A stretch of 64,000 bases of DNA from Leptolyngbya sp. NIES-2104 (GTDB lineage: Bacteria; Cyanobacteriota; Cyanobacteriia; Leptolyngbyales; Leptolyngbyaceae), in assembly GCF_001485215.1 (NCBI RefSeq), contig NZ_BBWW01000001.1:3348001-3412000 (forward strand), written 5' to 3'. Below the pieces are notes generated by a model. It was not told where the DNA came from. It saw only the letters and a list, made by a program, of their open reading frames with translations, and searched no databases. Position numbers and translations under genes: made by a program. Below are positions 63,737-64,000 of this stretch, piece after piece. Every line of letters starts with the position of its first letter. Within the stretch, counting starts at the first letter, position 1.

Positions 63737-64000
63737 GTGGCATTTGTGGAATGCTGACCGTGTTTTTTGTCTTGGTAGAGAGACGAAAAAACCTGTCAAC
63801 CGAAACGACGTGAACGATTACACCCTGTTCGATCGAAATCAAGGGATAAACCCTTAAAGATTTCATAGATTCTGACTCGAATTGCTTTTGATGCAATTCG
63901 ATCGCGGTTTATTTTCGCGACTCTCGATCGCTGATGGGAAGAAGTCACGATTTAGACACAAAAAGCCTTTTATTCTACGACCTTCAACTGTCTAAATTGT

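Overview
The window looks like the chromosome of a cyanobacterium, most likely a filamentous Leptolyngbya-type. The octamer GCGATCGC (HIP1) and its core CGATCG occur throughout. Several families are cyanobacterial favourites: an AAA_35/WD40 protein, an NB-ARC/WD40 protein with an N-terminal vMAP-like helix-turn-helix, a COP23-domain protein, a zinc-ribbon/pentapeptide Ser/Thr kinase and a Psb32/TPM-type protein. I saw no rRNA, tRNA, CRISPR array or intact insertion sequence. Assignments rest on reading motifs by eye, not on searches.

Layout. (1) 1-2 kb, minus strand: the N-terminus of a C39-peptidase ABC transporter, cut by the window edge, preceded by a double-glycine-leader peptide and two small membrane or secreted proteins. 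(2) 2-9 kb: a Ser/Thr kinase flanked by a degenerate 42-nt direct repeat, then a tandem pair, an HTH-TIR-AAA_35 protein and an AAA_35 protein with 14 WD40 repeats. (3) 9-16 kb, minus strand: a stressosome-like set rsbR-rsbS-rsbT, an RsbT-like/SpoIIE-phosphatase fusion and two hybrid histidine kinases. (4) 16.4-20.2 kb, minus strand: an NB-ARC STAND protein with 14 WD40 repeats whose last ~45 residues are encoded by a dispersed repeat. (5) 20.4-27.3 kb: five exported proteins in a row (DUF1036, subtilase, COP23, two trypsin-like proteases, one with TPRs). (6) 27.4-34.4 kb: tadA, an SpkB-like kinase, a small envelope trio (TM, YtxH, DUF948), a ParD/ParE-type toxin-antitoxin pair, a TPM-domain protein and a TAXI lipoprotein. 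(7) 35-60.8 kb, plus strand: a large Wzx/Wzy-type exopolysaccharide locus. (8) 60.9-63.7 kb: a CpdA-like phosphodiesterase, a META-domain protein and an amidase/glucosaminidase-like protein.

The polysaccharide locus holds most of a pathway. A WbaP-type initiating transferase, several glycosyltransferases, a WecG-type transferase, a DegT-type aminotransferase, a Gfo/Idh/MocA dehydrogenase and a hexapeptide N-acetyltransferase (a WbpE/B/D-like trio for a 3-acetamido sugar) sit with a Wzx flippase, a Wzy/O-antigen-ligase protein, a Wzc-type co-polymerase kinase, a GH5 glycosidase and a polysaccharide deacetylase. No Wza-type exporter or Wzb-type phosphatase lies in the window.

The most notable signals are: a palindromic dispersed repeat family (seven copies) with conserved internal hairpins and compensated changes; one copy recruited as the C-terminus of a STAND protein and carrying a perfect 20-bp-stem palindrome; a textbook cAMP-receptor-protein site upstream of the CpdA-like phosphodiesterase; and the double-glycine peptide beside the C39 transporter.
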